A stretch of DNA of 64,000 bases from Streptomyces liliiviolaceus (GCF_018070025.1 NZ_JAGPYQ010000002.1:2046001-2110000); one strand, 5' to 3'. Positions 8,699 to 19,709 are shown, numbered from the stretch's first letter. Notes: generated by a model not told the origin, from the sequence alone. Numbers and translations are program-made.

Positions 8699-9582
8699 TA
8701 GAAGCTGTGGTCCGAGTTGACCGTCCGGAACGTGCCGGTGCAGTGCCAGCGCCCTGACGCGCCTCGGCCCCAGCTGAACAGGTAGTCGATCTTGCGGCCG
8801 TCGTCGTAGGTCGGCCGGAGGTACGACGGCCCGCTCTCGCGGAGGCCGCTCGCCTCGCGGCCGTTGCCGCTGTACAGGACGTCGAGTTCCGGTGCGTCGG
8901 GCGGTGCGTTCAGGTCGCCCGCGAGGAGGACCGGGCCCTCGGCGCCGAGCCGGTGGACGCCGTCCGGCCTCCACTCGTCGTGGATGAACCCGGTCTGCGC
9001 CCGCCGCTCCCCGTCCTTGGCTCCGCCGACGGTCAGGTGGGTGCTGCACGCCGTGACCGGCGGCCCCGCCGAGTGTGGCCGGCCCGCGGCACGGACGACC
9101 GCGCAGACGATGCCCCGCTCGCCGCCTCTGCCGTCCGGGTTGGGCAGCAGTGCCGGCGGCAGGATCCTGGCGGCCGAGTGGAACAGGAGGGTGTTCCCGT
9201 ACGGCTGGCCGTCGGCGCATTTCGTACCGGTGTCGACGAAGGCGCTGCGCAGGCCCAACTCCCGTGCGAAGCGTTCCCCTTGGGCCTTGCAGACTTCCTG
9301 GAGGCCGATGAACAGCCACCGGTCGGTGTCGCCGAGGGTGAGGTCCCGGACGGCGTCGGCCTCGTCCCTGATCCAGTCGCCGGCGTCGCCCCGGTGGCCG
9401 ATGTTCCCGTAGATGTTGAACGTGCCGACGTACAGGTCACGGGTGGTGTCCGGTGCGGAGGCGGCCGCCTCCGGCGCGGCGCCGCTCCTCGCGGGGAGTG
9501 CCACCAGTACGCACAGGAGGGCCGTCACGATCGCCCTGGCCGCGCCGCGTCTCCTCGCGGGACTCGTACGACGCGTCGTCAT
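8668..9582 (-). CDS. Secreted endonuclease/exonuclease/phosphatase (EEP) family protein
   Basis: 304 residues. A twin-Arg/Sec-like leader ('RRRGAARAIVTALLCVLVALPARSGAA') is followed by an EEP fold: 'VGTFNIYGNIGH' (metal-binding Asn), 'FIGLQEVCKAQGERFARELG' (catalytic Glu), 'GDLNAPPDAPELD' (Asp/Asn pair) and the terminal 'SDHSFYYSVL' (Asp-His). This is the DNase I / sphingomyelinase / inositol-phosphatase superfamily; the substrate cannot be told from sequence. It is likely extracellular and monocistronic, and its 3' end overlaps the acyltransferase fusion by 31 bp in convergent orientation. Confidence 0.9.
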   Translation of the reverse strand: MTTRRTSPARRRGAARAIVTALLCVLVALPARSGAAPEAAASAPDTTRDLYVGTFNIYGNIGHRGDAGDWIRDEADAVRDLTLGDTDRWLFIGLQEVCKAQGERFARELGLRSAFVDTGTKCADGQPYGNTLLFHSAARILPPALLPNPDGRGGERGIVCAVVRAAGRPHSAGPPVTACSTHLTVGGAKDGERRAQTGFIHDEWRPDGVHRLGAEGPVLLAGDLNAPPDAPELDVLYSGNGREASGLRESGPSYLRPTYDDGRKIDYLFSWGRGASGRWHCTGTFRTVNSDHSFYYSVLSTRTG

Positions 9583-9690
9583 GACGCGACCGTACCCTCG
9601 CCACGACCGAACAGGACGGGCGCGAGCGGCAGTTGTGACTGAACAGTCCTTCAGTGGCGGTCCCCGCGTGACAGCCCGTGACGGCCCTTG

Positions 9691-11544
9691 TCAGCGGCGC
9701 CGGAACACCGTGATCGAGTGGCCGACGTCGTCGATCGGCGTACTGGTGTCGAGCAGCGCGGCCAGCCGCCCGTCCGCCTTCGCCACCGCGGAGTCGGAGA
9801 CCACCAGCAGTCCGTGCACCTCGCCGAGGGGAGCCCTGAGCGGGTCGGACGCGTCGATGCCGTAGTACGAGGGCACACCCGCGCCCTTGTAGACCAGCCA
9901 GACCCGCTCACCGGGATGACGCCGGTCGAGGTGGTCCGCGAGACGGCCCAGATCCTGGCCCCAGTCGACGTTCGAGTCGTGCAGCCGCAGATGGGTCTTC
10001 GACGGTCCGCCGAACGCCTCGTTGGAGTACGGCAGGTAGTACGGGTAGGTGCGCAGCGAGCTGACCGCCACGAGGCAGACCAGCGCCGCCGTCGCCCAGT
10101 GGGCCGGTCGCCGCCGCCAGAGCGTCACTCCGGCGGTGGCGACCGCCAGGAGCATCGGCATGAACACGGCGTAGCGCACGCCGAGATCCCGGGCGCCGTG
10201 CATGGCGATGGCCAGGAGTACGGCGGCGGGGACGAGGACGTACGGAACGGCCGGGCGCAGTGCCCGTACGGCGAGCATCGCGACCGAGCCCGCGGTCCAC
10301 AGGGCGAGCGCGCCGAGGGGGGTCTTCACCAGGAGCGCGGCCGGCAGGTAGTACCAGAGGGAGCCCTCGTAGAGCCGCCCGAACAGGAAGCCCTGCCAGA
10401 TGTCGTACTCGAAGCCGAACTGGATCCGCATGCCGTCGCGGTAGGCCTCGGGGAACGGCAGCCAGGCCGCGACGGTGCCGCGCGTGCCGCGGATGTCCGG
10501 CACGTTCTCGGGGGCCGCCCAGCGCATCCGCGGGTCGACGACGAGATAGGTGGCCCATACGACGGCGCCCGCGATCACCGCCATTCCTACGGCGGCCACC
10601 GCCCCGTGGGCGAGGAGCCTGATCCGGGCGCGGATGTCGAGCCGCGGGGGCCGAGTCCGGGTGTCGGGTTCCGGGGCCCGCACCTCAGGTCCTGGGGTCC
10701 GCGGCTCAGTTCCCGGTGTCCGCACCTCAGGTCCCGGTGTCCGCGGCTCAGTTCCCGGTGTCCGGCGGGCGTGCCGGTACGACAGGACGCCCAGCAGCAT
10801 CAGGACCGGGATCACCGGCAGCACGCTCATCCTGGTGGCCGCCGCAGCGCCCAGGGCCACCCCGGCGAGCGGGAGGCACAGGTACGGTCGGCGCCGGGCC
10901 CGCCACAGCAGCCACAGGGCCGTGAGCAGGAACCCGGTCGCCGGCACGTCGAGCGTGGCCAGCGAGCCGTTGGCGATGACGTCCGGCGAGAACGCGTACA
11001 GGGCCAGGGCCACGAGGCCGCCGGGCGGGCCGGTGAGGTCGCGGGCGAAGGCCAGGACGACCAGCCCGAACAGCAGCGTCAGGACGATCACCGGCAGGCG
11101 TGCGTAGAGCATCAGGCGGGCGGGGTCGTTGCCCGACTCGTACAGGACGTGGCGTCCGAGTGCCGTCTGGCTTCCGACGAAGTCCGCGTCGAGGTGCGCG
11201 TCGGTGAACACCAGGCCGGACGCGATGATCAGCTTGCCCAGGGGCGGGTGTTCGGGGTTGTAACGGAAGCTGCGTTCCTTGAGGTACACCTCGGCGGAGG
11301 CCACGTACACGGGTTCGTCGATGGTGGGGGTCTGCTCGACGGCCGTGGTGACCATCGCGACGGCCATCTGGGCGAGGAGTGCGACGACGGCCAGCGCGTA
11401 GAGCCATCGCCGGTGCCGCGCCGACCGGACGTATCGCAGCAATCCGCCGAAGCGGCACGGTCGTTCACTCTCAGCCGCCGGCTCCGGCGGGCGGGGTGCG
11501 GTGTGCCCGTCACCCGCCGGGCGGGTGGCCTGCGGCGCGCTCAT
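9691..11544 (-). CDS. GT39-like membrane glycosyltransferase (polyprenol-phosphate mannose type)
   Basis: 617 residues from ATG 11544; the frame is open to 11907, but the upstream part is low-complexity and has no ribosome site. Some 11-12 membrane helices are visible. The first external loop has 'TPTIDEPVYVASAEVYLKE...YNPEHPPLGKLI', with the acidic catalytic Asp and the HPPLGK motif of PMT/ArnT-type GT-C enzymes. A soluble C-terminal domain (~520-617) follows the last helix. A two-unit 14-residue repeat sits at ~262-289. It probably transfers a sugar from a polyprenyl-phosphate donor to a secreted protein or lipid at the outer membrane face. Monocistronic, divergent from the NPP1 gene. Confidence 0.85.
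   Translation of the reverse strand: MSAPQATRPAGDGHTAPRPPEPAAESERPCRFGGLLRYVRSARHRRWLYALAVVALLAQMAVAMVTTAVEQTPTIDEPVYVASAEVYLKERSFRYNPEHPPLGKLIIASGLVFTDAHLDADFVGSQTALGRHVLYESGNDPARLMLYARLPVIVLTLLFGLVVLAFARDLTGPPGGLVALALYAFSPDVIANGSLATLDVPATGFLLTALWLLWRARRRPYLCLPLAGVALGAAAATRMSVLPVIPVLMLLGVLSYRHARRTPGTEPRTPGPEVRTPGTEPRTPGPEVRAPEPDTRTRPPRLDIRARIRLLAHGAVAAVGMAVIAGAVVWATYLVVDPRMRWAAPENVPDIRGTRGTVAAWLPFPEAYRDGMRIQFGFEYDIWQGFLFGRLYEGSLWYYLPAALLVKTPLGALALWTAGSVAMLAVRALRPAVPYVLVPAAVLLAIAMHGARDLGVRYAVFMPMLLAVATAGVTLWRRRPAHWATAALVCLVAVSSLRTYPYYLPYSNEAFGGPSKTHLRLHDSNVDWGQDLGRLADHLDRRHPGERVWLVYKGAGVPSYYGIDASDPLRAPLGEVHGLLVVSDSAVAKADGRLAALLDTSTPIDDVGHSITVFRRR
10681..10764 (-). repeat. In-frame 42-bp tandem repeat (two units) inside the GT39-like gene
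   Basis: Two consecutive 42-bp units encode RTPGTEPRTPGPEV twice; each unit is itself two related 7-residue halves. It sits in a cytoplasmic or periplasmic loop between membrane helices and is rich in Pro, Arg and Glu. Such repeats can change copy number by slippage. Confidence 0.85.
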
Positions 11545-11731
11545 GCGGCACAGCTTTCCATCAACCCTCCACGTGTGTGACGTTCTTGGGCCGGTTGAGC
11601 GACAAGTGTTGGGCGCTGCGTAACCGTTGTGCCCTCTGGGGCCTCTTGGCACGCGAGTGAAAATCCGCGACCCTGAACTGCACATGTCACAAAGGGCGTT
11701 GGCCTGCACGGGGCCGATGAGGAGGACACCT

Positions 11732-12526
11732 GTGAACGGCAGACCGGCATCGAAGTCCCTCGGATCCCGGCGTCTGGGCCGGAAGTCGCTCGGCGTACTC
11801 GCGGGCGCCGCGGCTCTGGTCCTCGTATTCCCGGCCACCGCCCTGGCGGCGCCGCCCCCCGCGCTGCCCGCGAACGCGGACGCGCTGGACTCGACGTTCC
11901 AGCCCACGTACGACTACGACACGGACGGCTGCTACGCCACGTCGGCCATCGGCCCCGACGGGACGGTCAACGGCGGGCTCAACCCGAGCGGCGCCCTGAA
12001 CGGCCAGTGCCGTGACGCGTCCGACCTGGACAGCGTCAACACCTACTCGCGCTCCAAGTGCAACAACGGCTGGTGCGCGATCGTCTACGGGTCCTACTTC
12101 GAGAAGGACCAGGCGGTGGCCGGCAGCGGGCTCGGCGGGCACCGGCACGACTGGGAGCACGTCGTGGTCTGGGTGCAGAACAACGAGGCCCAGTACGTCT
12201 CGACGTCCAACCACGGCTCGTTCACGGTCCACAACCGCTCGGCGATCCGCTGGGACGGCACGCACGCCAAGGTCGTCTACCACAAGGACGGGATCAGCAC
12301 GCACTGCTTCCGTGCCGCGACCGCGGGCGACGAGCCGCCGGAGAACCACAAGGGGACCTGGCAGCGGCCCCCGCTGGTCGGCTGGAACGGTTACCCGGGC
12401 AGCCTGCGTGACACCCTGACCTCGTACAACTTCGGGAGTGCGACGCTCGGCATCAAGGACAGCACGTTCAACTCGCACCTCTCGTCGGCGAAGCCGTCGG
12501 GCATCGCGTTCGACCCCAACGCGTGA
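11732..12526 (+). CDS. Secreted Nep1-like (NPP1) cytolysin
   Basis: 264 residues from GTG 11732, with AGGAGG (11720-11725) six bases upstream. A basic N-terminus and hydrophobic core ('SLGVLAGAAALVLVFPATALAAPPP') form a signal peptide. The NPP1 signature GHRHDWE is at residues 136-142, providing His and acidic metal ligands, and is followed by the beta-sandwich 'VVVWVQNNEAQYVSTSNHG'. Cys residues occur in 'DGCYAT', 'GQCRDAS', 'SKCNNGWC' and 'THCFR'. The family includes proteins that lyse plant membranes by binding glycosyl-inositol-phosphoceramide; many bacterial members are not proven toxins. It stands alone between divergent and convergent neighbours. Confidence 0.92.
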   Translation: MNGRPASKSLGSRRLGRKSLGVLAGAAALVLVFPATALAAPPPALPANADALDSTFQPTYDYDTDGCYATSAIGPDGTVNGGLNPSGALNGQCRDASDLDSVNTYSRSKCNNGWCAIVYGSYFEKDQAVAGSGLGGHRHDWEHVVVWVQNNEAQYVSTSNHGSFTVHNRSAIRWDGTHAKVVYHKDGISTHCFRAATAGDEPPENHKGTWQRPPLVGWNGYPGSLRDTLTSYNFGSATLGIKDSTFNSHLSSAKPSGIAFDPNA

Positions 12527-12549
12527 TCCGCGTCAGCCCTTGATCAGCG

Positions 12550-13437
12550 TCAGCGCCTGCTGAGCGTCAGCGCCTGATCGACGTCTGATCGCACGTCAGA
12601 CACGGGGTGCTGCCCGGCCGTCGGGACGGCGGGCAGCACCTCGGCGGCGAAGGCCGCGACGTCCTGGACGAGCCGTTCGGGCTCCTCCCAGTACAGGGCG
12701 TGACCCGCGCCCTCGTACACGACGAGCCTCGCGTCGAAGAGGGTGTCGAGGATCCGCTGCTGGTCGGCGCGCGGCAGGACGGCGTCGGCGTCGCCCCAGA
12801 GCACGAGCGTGGGGACGAGGATTCCCTTCAGGGTGGCCGCCAGGTCCGTCTCCAGCAGGCCGCGCAGGGTCTCCCGCCACACCCGCACGGGCACCTTCAG
12901 GTTCTCCTCGGCGATCGTCGCGAGGAGTCCGCGTCCGAGCGGGCGGGCCGTGAGACCGGCGAGCAGTTCCTCGACGAGGGCGCGCGGCACGGGGTCGGCC
13001 AGGTCCTCGACCCGCTCCCCCAGGGCGATGGCGGCCGGCTTGTCGGCGAGGGTGGCCGGGACGCCCGCCAGGACCAGACCCGCCACCCGGTCGGGATGGC
13101 TGCCCGCGACCAGCCGCGCGGCCACACCGCCGCTCGACGCGCCGACCAGGACGGCCCGGCGGATGCCCGTGGCGTCGAGGAACTCCACCAGGTCGCCCGC
13201 GAAGTCCTCCGGGCCGTAGCCGTCGGGGGGCCGCTCGGCGTCGCCGTGGCCGCGCTGGGTGGGGGCGTACCCGCGCAGCGCGGCGGGGAGCTGTCTGAGC
13301 AGGGGCTCGAACGCCCACCAGGAGTCCGCGAGGCCGTGCACGAAGACGACGGGGGCGCCCTCCGGGTACCCCGCCTCCGCGTACGGGAGGACGAGTCCGC
13401 TCCTCAACCGGGCGGCCTTGACCGCGATCGTGCTCAC
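12550..13437 (-). CDS. Alpha/beta-fold hydrolase
   Basis: 295 residues from GTG 13437, preceded by AGGAGG on the minus strand. The frame is open further upstream (to 13557), but that part is atypical. Oxyanion strand 'VVFVHGLADSWWAF', nucleophile elbow G-A-S-S-G with Ser at ~101, acid Asp in 'LVLWGDADAVLP', and His in 'VYEGAGHALYWEEPERL'. This is the classical Ser-Asp-His set of epoxide-hydrolase/haloperoxidase-like esterases. Cytoplasmic; the substrate is unknown. The 3' end contains a short direct repeat (GCGTCAGCGCCTG, twice near 12547-12577). Confidence 0.9.
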   Translation of the reverse strand: MSTIAVKAARLRSGLVLPYAEAGYPEGAPVVFVHGLADSWWAFEPLLRQLPAALRGYAPTQRGHGDAERPPDGYGPEDFAGDLVEFLDATGIRRAVLVGASSGGVAARLVAGSHPDRVAGLVLAGVPATLADKPAAIALGERVEDLADPVPRALVEELLAGLTARPLGRGLLATIAEENLKVPVRVWRETLRGLLETDLAATLKGILVPTLVLWGDADAVLPRADQQRILDTLFDARLVVYEGAGHALYWEEPERLVQDVAAFAAEVLPAVPTAGQHPVSDVRSDVDQALTLSRR

Positions 13438-13744
13438 GGCGGCCCTCCTGACGTCGGTCGGCCCCCTCGCACACCGACCATGGGGCGGCGCGACGATCTC
13501 CTTCATCGTAGTGACGGGTCCCGCGGACCGCCCCTCCAGAGACCAGGCCGCCTTCAATTCCTCGCACGCTCCGGGCGATTGCCGGCCGTCTTTGCTTCAC
13601 ATCTTGACGAGTTTGGTTCAGACCTTTAGGTTCACCGATCGCCGAGATTCCACGAATGCGCTCATCGTTCACGTCCTTGAACGCATTCACCGCATTCCTG
13701 AACGTCGTCTTCTCACCCCCCACCCCCCACGCACAGGAGAATCC
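13438..13744 (+). other. Divergent intergenic region, 307 bp
   Basis: It separates the alpha/beta hydrolase (minus) from the lectin/beta-helix gene (plus) and contains the promoter described at 13604-13632. No small gene with a ribosome site is apparent. Confidence 0.7.
13604..13632 (+). promoter_or_regulatory. Housekeeping-type promoter, TTGACG-N17-TAGGTT
   Basis: TTGACG at 13604-13609 and TAGGTT at 13627-13632, with an ideal 17-bp spacer, about 115 bp upstream of the beta-helix gene. Two copies of GGTTCA (13615-13620 and 13629-13634) overlap the spacer and -10 element and could bind a regulator. The same two hexamers with the same spacing recur before the ROK gene. Confidence 0.6.
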
Positions 13745-16015
<2,271 letters not shown>

Positions 16016-16059
16016 CCGCGCGCACCCACCCCAAGTCGACGTACAGGAAGGGGCACATC

Positions 16060-16929
16060 ATGGACGGCATCAGAACGTCCGGACCGGTACGCATCGCCCT
16101 GCAGGTGCTCGTCCTGCTGGCGACCCTGCTGGGACTGGCGGCGCCACCCGCCCACGCGGCCCCGAAGGCGGCACCCTTCAAGGTGCTCGCCCTCTACAGC
16201 GGTACGTGGGACGCCGCGCACATCAGCTTCACCCGCGAGGCCAACCAGTGGTTCCCCGCCCGCGCCGCCGAGAACGGCTTCACCTATACGGCGAGTACCA
16301 ACTGGAACCTGCTGTCCAACGGGGGCGTCGACGCGTACCAGGTCGTCCTCTTCCTCGACGACCTGCCGCAGAGCGCCGCCCAGCGGTCCGGCTTCGAGCG
16401 GTACATGCGCGCGGGCGGCGGCTGGCTGGGCTTCCACGTCTCCGCCTTCACGACCGAGGCGCAGCAATGGCCCTGGTACCACCAGCAGTTCCTCGGCAGC
16501 GGCAATTTCAAGTCGAACACCTGGGGCCCGACGTCGGCCACTCTGCGGGTGGAGGACCGCACCCATCCCTCCACCGGCAACCTGCCCGCCACCTTCGCGT
16601 CATCGGTCAACGAGTGGTACAGCTGGTCGAACGACCTACGGCGCAATCCGGACATCAGGATCCTGGCCTCCATCGACCAGAGCAGCTTCCCGGTGGGCAC
16701 TGATCCGAACCAGACCTGGTACAGCGGTTACTACCCGGTTCTGTGGACCAACACGAAGTACCGGATGCTCTACGCGAACGTCGGTCACAACGCGATGGAC
16801 TACGCGACGAACACCCCGCTGTCGTCGACCTTCGCCAGTGCCTCCCAGAACCGTTTTCTGCTCGACGGACTGAAGTGGCTCGGTGGCGCAGCGCAACGAG
16901 ATCAGGACAGGTCGATCGTCCGTTCGTGA
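16060..16929 (+). CDS. Secreted ThuA-domain protein
   Basis: 289 residues from ATG 16060 (AGGAAGGGG upstream). Signal peptide 'VRIALQVLVLLATLLGLAAPPAHAA'. The mature part is a ThuA (trehalose-utilisation) domain with a class-I glutamine-amidotransferase-like fold: 'KVLALYSGTWDAAHISFTREANQWFP', 'YQVVLFLDDLPQSAAQRSGFERYMRAGGGWLGFHVSAF' and a terminal 'WTNTKYRMLYANVGHNAMDYA'. No catalytic Cys is visible at the elbow. The family function is unclear; members are found with sugar oxidoreductases and secreted glycan enzymes. It is likely co-transcribed with the preceding beta-helix gene (44-bp gap). Confidence 0.85.
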   Translation: MDGIRTSGPVRIALQVLVLLATLLGLAAPPAHAAPKAAPFKVLALYSGTWDAAHISFTREANQWFPARAAENGFTYTASTNWNLLSNGGVDAYQVVLFLDDLPQSAAQRSGFERYMRAGGGWLGFHVSAFTTEAQQWPWYHQQFLGSGNFKSNTWGPTSATLRVEDRTHPSTGNLPATFASSVNEWYSWSNDLRRNPDIRILASIDQSSFPVGTDPNQTWYSGYYPVLWTNTKYRMLYANVGHNAMDYATNTPLSSTFASASQNRFLLDGLKWLGGAAQRDQDRSIVRS

Positions 16930-17019
16930 CCCAACTCCCGCCGTCGTGGGCTAGATTTCGAACGCCCTCGATTCCGGACTCCATCGGAGGGGCGCTCTGA
17001 GGAGATTCTGGAGCGGCAC

Positions 17020-18933
17020 ATGCACCCCTTGGAAGTATCCAGACAGGCCTCGCCCCTGATGCAGGGCGGGCTCGCGGACAGTCTCTTCGAGACAGCCGAA
17101 CGCGATCCCTTCCTGCCGCAACTGGCACGCCGCTCCGACACCTCTCCCGCAGCCTGGTCGCAGGTCACCGCGATCGAGCTGCGGGACCAGGTGCTCGACG
17201 TGGCACGGGGGTTCATCGCGGCCGGGATCTTCCCGGGCCACCGCGTGGCCGTCATGGCACGCACCCGCTACGAGTGGACCGTTCTCAGCTACGCCCTGTG
17301 GACGGTGGGCGCCGAGATCGTCCCGATCTATCCGACCTCCTCGCACGAGCAGGTCGCGTGGATCCTCAAGGACGCGGGCTGCGTCGCCGTGGTGGTGGAG
17401 GACGAGCAGGGCATCATGACGGTCGGCTCGGTGTGCGCCACACTGCCGGCCCTGCGGCACGTCTGGCAGCTCGACGCCGGGGCGCTGGCGGACCTGGCCG
17501 AGGCGGGCCTGTCGGTGCCGGTCACCACCGTCGAGTCGATGCGCAGGATCGTGCTGCCGGACTCGACGGCCGTCATCGCCTACACCTCGGGCACGACGGG
17601 ACACCCCAAGGGCTGCGCGCTGAGCCACAGCAGCCTGGCGAGCCCCTGCGACACCCTGCTGGCAGGGTGGGGACACACCGCCGCGCCGCCCGGGCAGCAG
17701 CCCGCCGTCCTGGCCTTCCTGCCCTTCTCCCATGTGTACGGCCTCATGATCCAGGGGCTGTGCATGCGCGGCGGGATCCTCATGGGCCATGAGCCCGACC
17801 TGCGCGCGGAGACCCTGGCCGAGGCCCTGCTGTCGTTCCGGCCCACCTACCTCTACGCCGTCCCGTACGTCTTCGAGAAGCTGTACAAGAATTTCCTCCG
17901 CAAGGCCGAGGAGACGGGCAAGAGCGCCCTGTTCGAGCGTGCCGTGCGGACCGCGCAGGACTTCGCCGCGGCGACCGAGCGGCAGCGGCTGGGCACGGGG
18001 CCCGGCCCCGGCCTCGATCTGCGGCTGCAGCACGCCGTCTACGACAAGACGGTGTACCGCAAGCTGCGCGCGGCCCTGGGCGGCCGGGTGTGCGGGGCCG
18101 TCTCGGGCGGTTCGCCCCTCAACCGTGAACTGGCCCTGTTCTACTCGGGGATCGGGATCTTCGTCCACGACGGGTACGGGCTCACGGAGACGAGCGGCGG
18201 CATCACGGCCCAGCCCGTCGGCCGCGAGAAGTTCGGCACCGTGGGACAGCCGCTGCCCGACACGGAGCTCCATGTGGCCGACGACGGGGAGATCCTCGTC
18301 CGGGGGCCCTCGGTCTTCCAGGGCTATGTCAACGACGAGGAGGGCAACCGGGCCGCGCTCCACAACGGCTGGCTGGCCACCGGCGACATCGGACAGCTCG
18401 ACCACGAGGGCTATCTGAGCATCACGGGCCGCAAGAAGGACATCGTCATCACGAGCGGCGGCAAGAGTGTCGCCCCCGCGGCTCTCGAAGAGCGTCTGCG
18501 GGTCCATCCGCTGGTCCACCAGGCGGTCGTCGTGGGTGACAACCGGCCCTGTGTGGGGGCCCTGATCACCCTCGATCCCGAGTACCTGGCCCACTGGCGC
18601 TCGATCCACGCCGTGCCGGGCGACGCCCACGACCGCGAACTGCGCGAGGAGCACGCCCTGCGGGAAGAGATCAACCGCGCTGTCGGCGCGGCCAACTCCA
18701 CCGTGTCGCGCTCGGAGTCCATCCGGGTGTACCGGGTGCTGCCGGAGGCGTTCGACCTGGCCAACGGGCTGCTCACGCCGTCGATGAAGTTGCGCAGGGA
18801 CGCCATCGCGGAGCGGTACGCGGCCGAGATCGAGGCGATGTACCAGTCGTCGTCGCGCACGCCCCGGGCCCTGCCGCCCGCGCCCACCACCGATCCCTTC
18901 AGCTGGGACGAGACGGACAACGTCTTCGGGTGA
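17020..18933 (+). CDS. Long-chain acyl-CoA synthetase (FadD15-like AMP-forming ligase)
   Basis: 637 residues. ANL-superfamily motifs are in order: P-loop 'YTSGTTGHPKGCALSH' (~188-203), 'LPFSHVYGLMIQ', adenine-binding 'SGGSPLNRELALFYSGIGIFVHDGYGLTETSGGITA' (~365-400), 'WLATGDIGQLDHEGYLSITGRKKDIVITSGGKSVAP' (hinge) and the terminal 'NGLLTPSMKLRRDAI' carrying the catalytic Lys. Length and motifs match bacterial long-chain acyl-CoA synthetases. It activates fatty acids to acyl-CoA through acyl-AMP for lipid synthesis or beta-oxidation. It lies 90 bp after the ThuA gene and 61 bp before a lipoprotein; no functional link is evident. Confidence 0.92.
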   Translation: MHPLEVSRQASPLMQGGLADSLFETAERDPFLPQLARRSDTSPAAWSQVTAIELRDQVLDVARGFIAAGIFPGHRVAVMARTRYEWTVLSYALWTVGAEIVPIYPTSSHEQVAWILKDAGCVAVVVEDEQGIMTVGSVCATLPALRHVWQLDAGALADLAEAGLSVPVTTVESMRRIVLPDSTAVIAYTSGTTGHPKGCALSHSSLASPCDTLLAGWGHTAAPPGQQPAVLAFLPFSHVYGLMIQGLCMRGGILMGHEPDLRAETLAEALLSFRPTYLYAVPYVFEKLYKNFLRKAEETGKSALFERAVRTAQDFAAATERQRLGTGPGPGLDLRLQHAVYDKTVYRKLRAALGGRVCGAVSGGSPLNRELALFYSGIGIFVHDGYGLTETSGGITAQPVGREKFGTVGQPLPDTELHVADDGEILVRGPSVFQGYVNDEEGNRAALHNGWLATGDIGQLDHEGYLSITGRKKDIVITSGGKSVAPAALEERLRVHPLVHQAVVVGDNRPCVGALITLDPEYLAHWRSIHAVPGDAHDRELREEHALREEINRAVGAANSTVSRSESIRVYRVLPEAFDLANGLLTPSMKLRRDAIAERYAAEIEAMYQSSSRTPRALPPAPTTDPFSWDETDNVFG

Positions 18934-18994
18934 TCCGGCGCCGCCGACTCGTGATCCCATGGACCGTGCCCGCACGGCGAGCCCGGGGAGACAC

Positions 18995-19591
18995 ATGCGA
19001 CGCGTACAGGGTGCCCACTGGCAGCTCCGGGCGGCGACGGCCGCTGCGGTCGCACTGCTGACGTCCACCGCCGCCTGCGGGGGCGCGGACACCGGGGCCG
19101 AGGGTGCGGGCGCCGGGGACACCGGCAGCGGCTCCCCCGCCCCGTCGCACGCCCGCTTCGCCGAGGACGTCCCGTGGTCCGACGGCGGCCGCGTGGGCCT
19201 GTACTACGCGGCCGGACGCGGCCTCATGGAGCAGCACCAGGACACCGCGGGCGGCCCGTGGAGCACACCCCGACTGGTGTACGCGACCGAGGGCGACGCC
19301 TGTCAGAGCATCACGCTCAAGGCCTTCCGTGACACGGTCACGGTGATCGCGAACTGGGGTGCGTACTGCGCGGACGGCGAACCGCCGACGGAGTCGGTCG
19401 CGGCGGTCGGTACGCGGAACCTGGCGACCTGGGACACGCGGGTGACCGAGGACTTCGACGGCTGGGAGAAGGCCGCGCCCGTGGCCGGCACCGGAGACCT
19501 GCTGTTCACGAGATCGTCCACCGAGTGGCTCACGCGGCTGCGCTGGAGCCCGACAGGCGGCTTCGGCGAGGTCGAGGACATCCGCCGCTAG
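18995..19591 (+). CDS. Small secreted lipoprotein of unknown function
   Basis: 198 residues from ATG 18995 (GGGGAG at 18985-18990); ATG 18959 is in frame but lacks a site. The leader 'LRAATAAAVALLTSTAAC' ends in a lipobox-like Thr-Ala-Ala-Cys, then a Gly/Ala/Ser linker. The mature domain has repeated Trp/Gly strands ('GRVGLYYAAGRGLMEQHQDTAGGPWSTPRLVYATEGDACQSI', 'VIANWGAYCADGEPPTES') that look like beta-propeller blades. Two Cys in the mature part may pair. No known function. Confidence 0.75.
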   Translation: MRRVQGAHWQLRAATAAAVALLTSTAACGGADTGAEGAGAGDTGSGSPAPSHARFAEDVPWSDGGRVGLYYAAGRGLMEQHQDTAGGPWSTPRLVYATEGDACQSITLKAFRDTVTVIANWGAYCADGEPPTESVAAVGTRNLATWDTRVTEDFDGWEKAAPVAGTGDLLFTRSSTEWLTRLRWSPTGGFGEVEDIRR

Positions 19592-19649
19592 CACGCTGCC
19601 GGCGGGTTGTCCGGCCCGGCCGCGCAGAAATTTGTGTCGTGCGCGCTTC

Positions 19650-19678
19650 TTGACGCCTCTTGATCGAGCGACTTACTT
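19650..19678 (+). promoter_or_regulatory. Promoter candidate for the GH106 gene
   Basis: TTGACG at 19650-19655 and TTACTT at 19673-19678, spacer 17 bp. The predicted transcription start falls just before the dyad at 19696-19709, so a repressor bound there would block elongation or initiation. Confidence 0.45.
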
Positions 19679-19695
19679 TCGCAGCGTCGTAGCGA

Positions 19696-19709
19696 TTAAA
19701 ACGATTCAA
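19696..19709. promoter_or_regulatory. LacI-family operator candidate upstream of GH106
   Basis: TTAAAACGATTCAA differs at two positions from the perfect palindrome TTGAATCGATTCAA and has the central CG typical of LacI-family operators. It lies about 60 bp before the ATG of the GH106 gene. Confidence 0.5.

Noticed and set aside
9688..11580. 630-codon plus-strand frame opposite the GT39-like gene
   Set aside because: Charged low-complexity product, whereas the opposite strand encodes a clear 11-12-helix membrane enzyme.
11545..11907. N-terminal extension of the GT39-like protein
   Set aside because: No ribosome site, low-complexity sequence, and it overlaps the promoter and start of the divergent NPP1 gene.
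13611..13640. GGTTCA motifs suggesting tRNA T-loops
   Set aside because: No cloverleaf stems or anticodon arm could be built around them; they lie in a promoter.
16951..19122. 723-codon minus-strand frame opposite the acyl-CoA synthetase
   Set aside because: Antisense shadow; all ANL motifs are in order on the plus strand.
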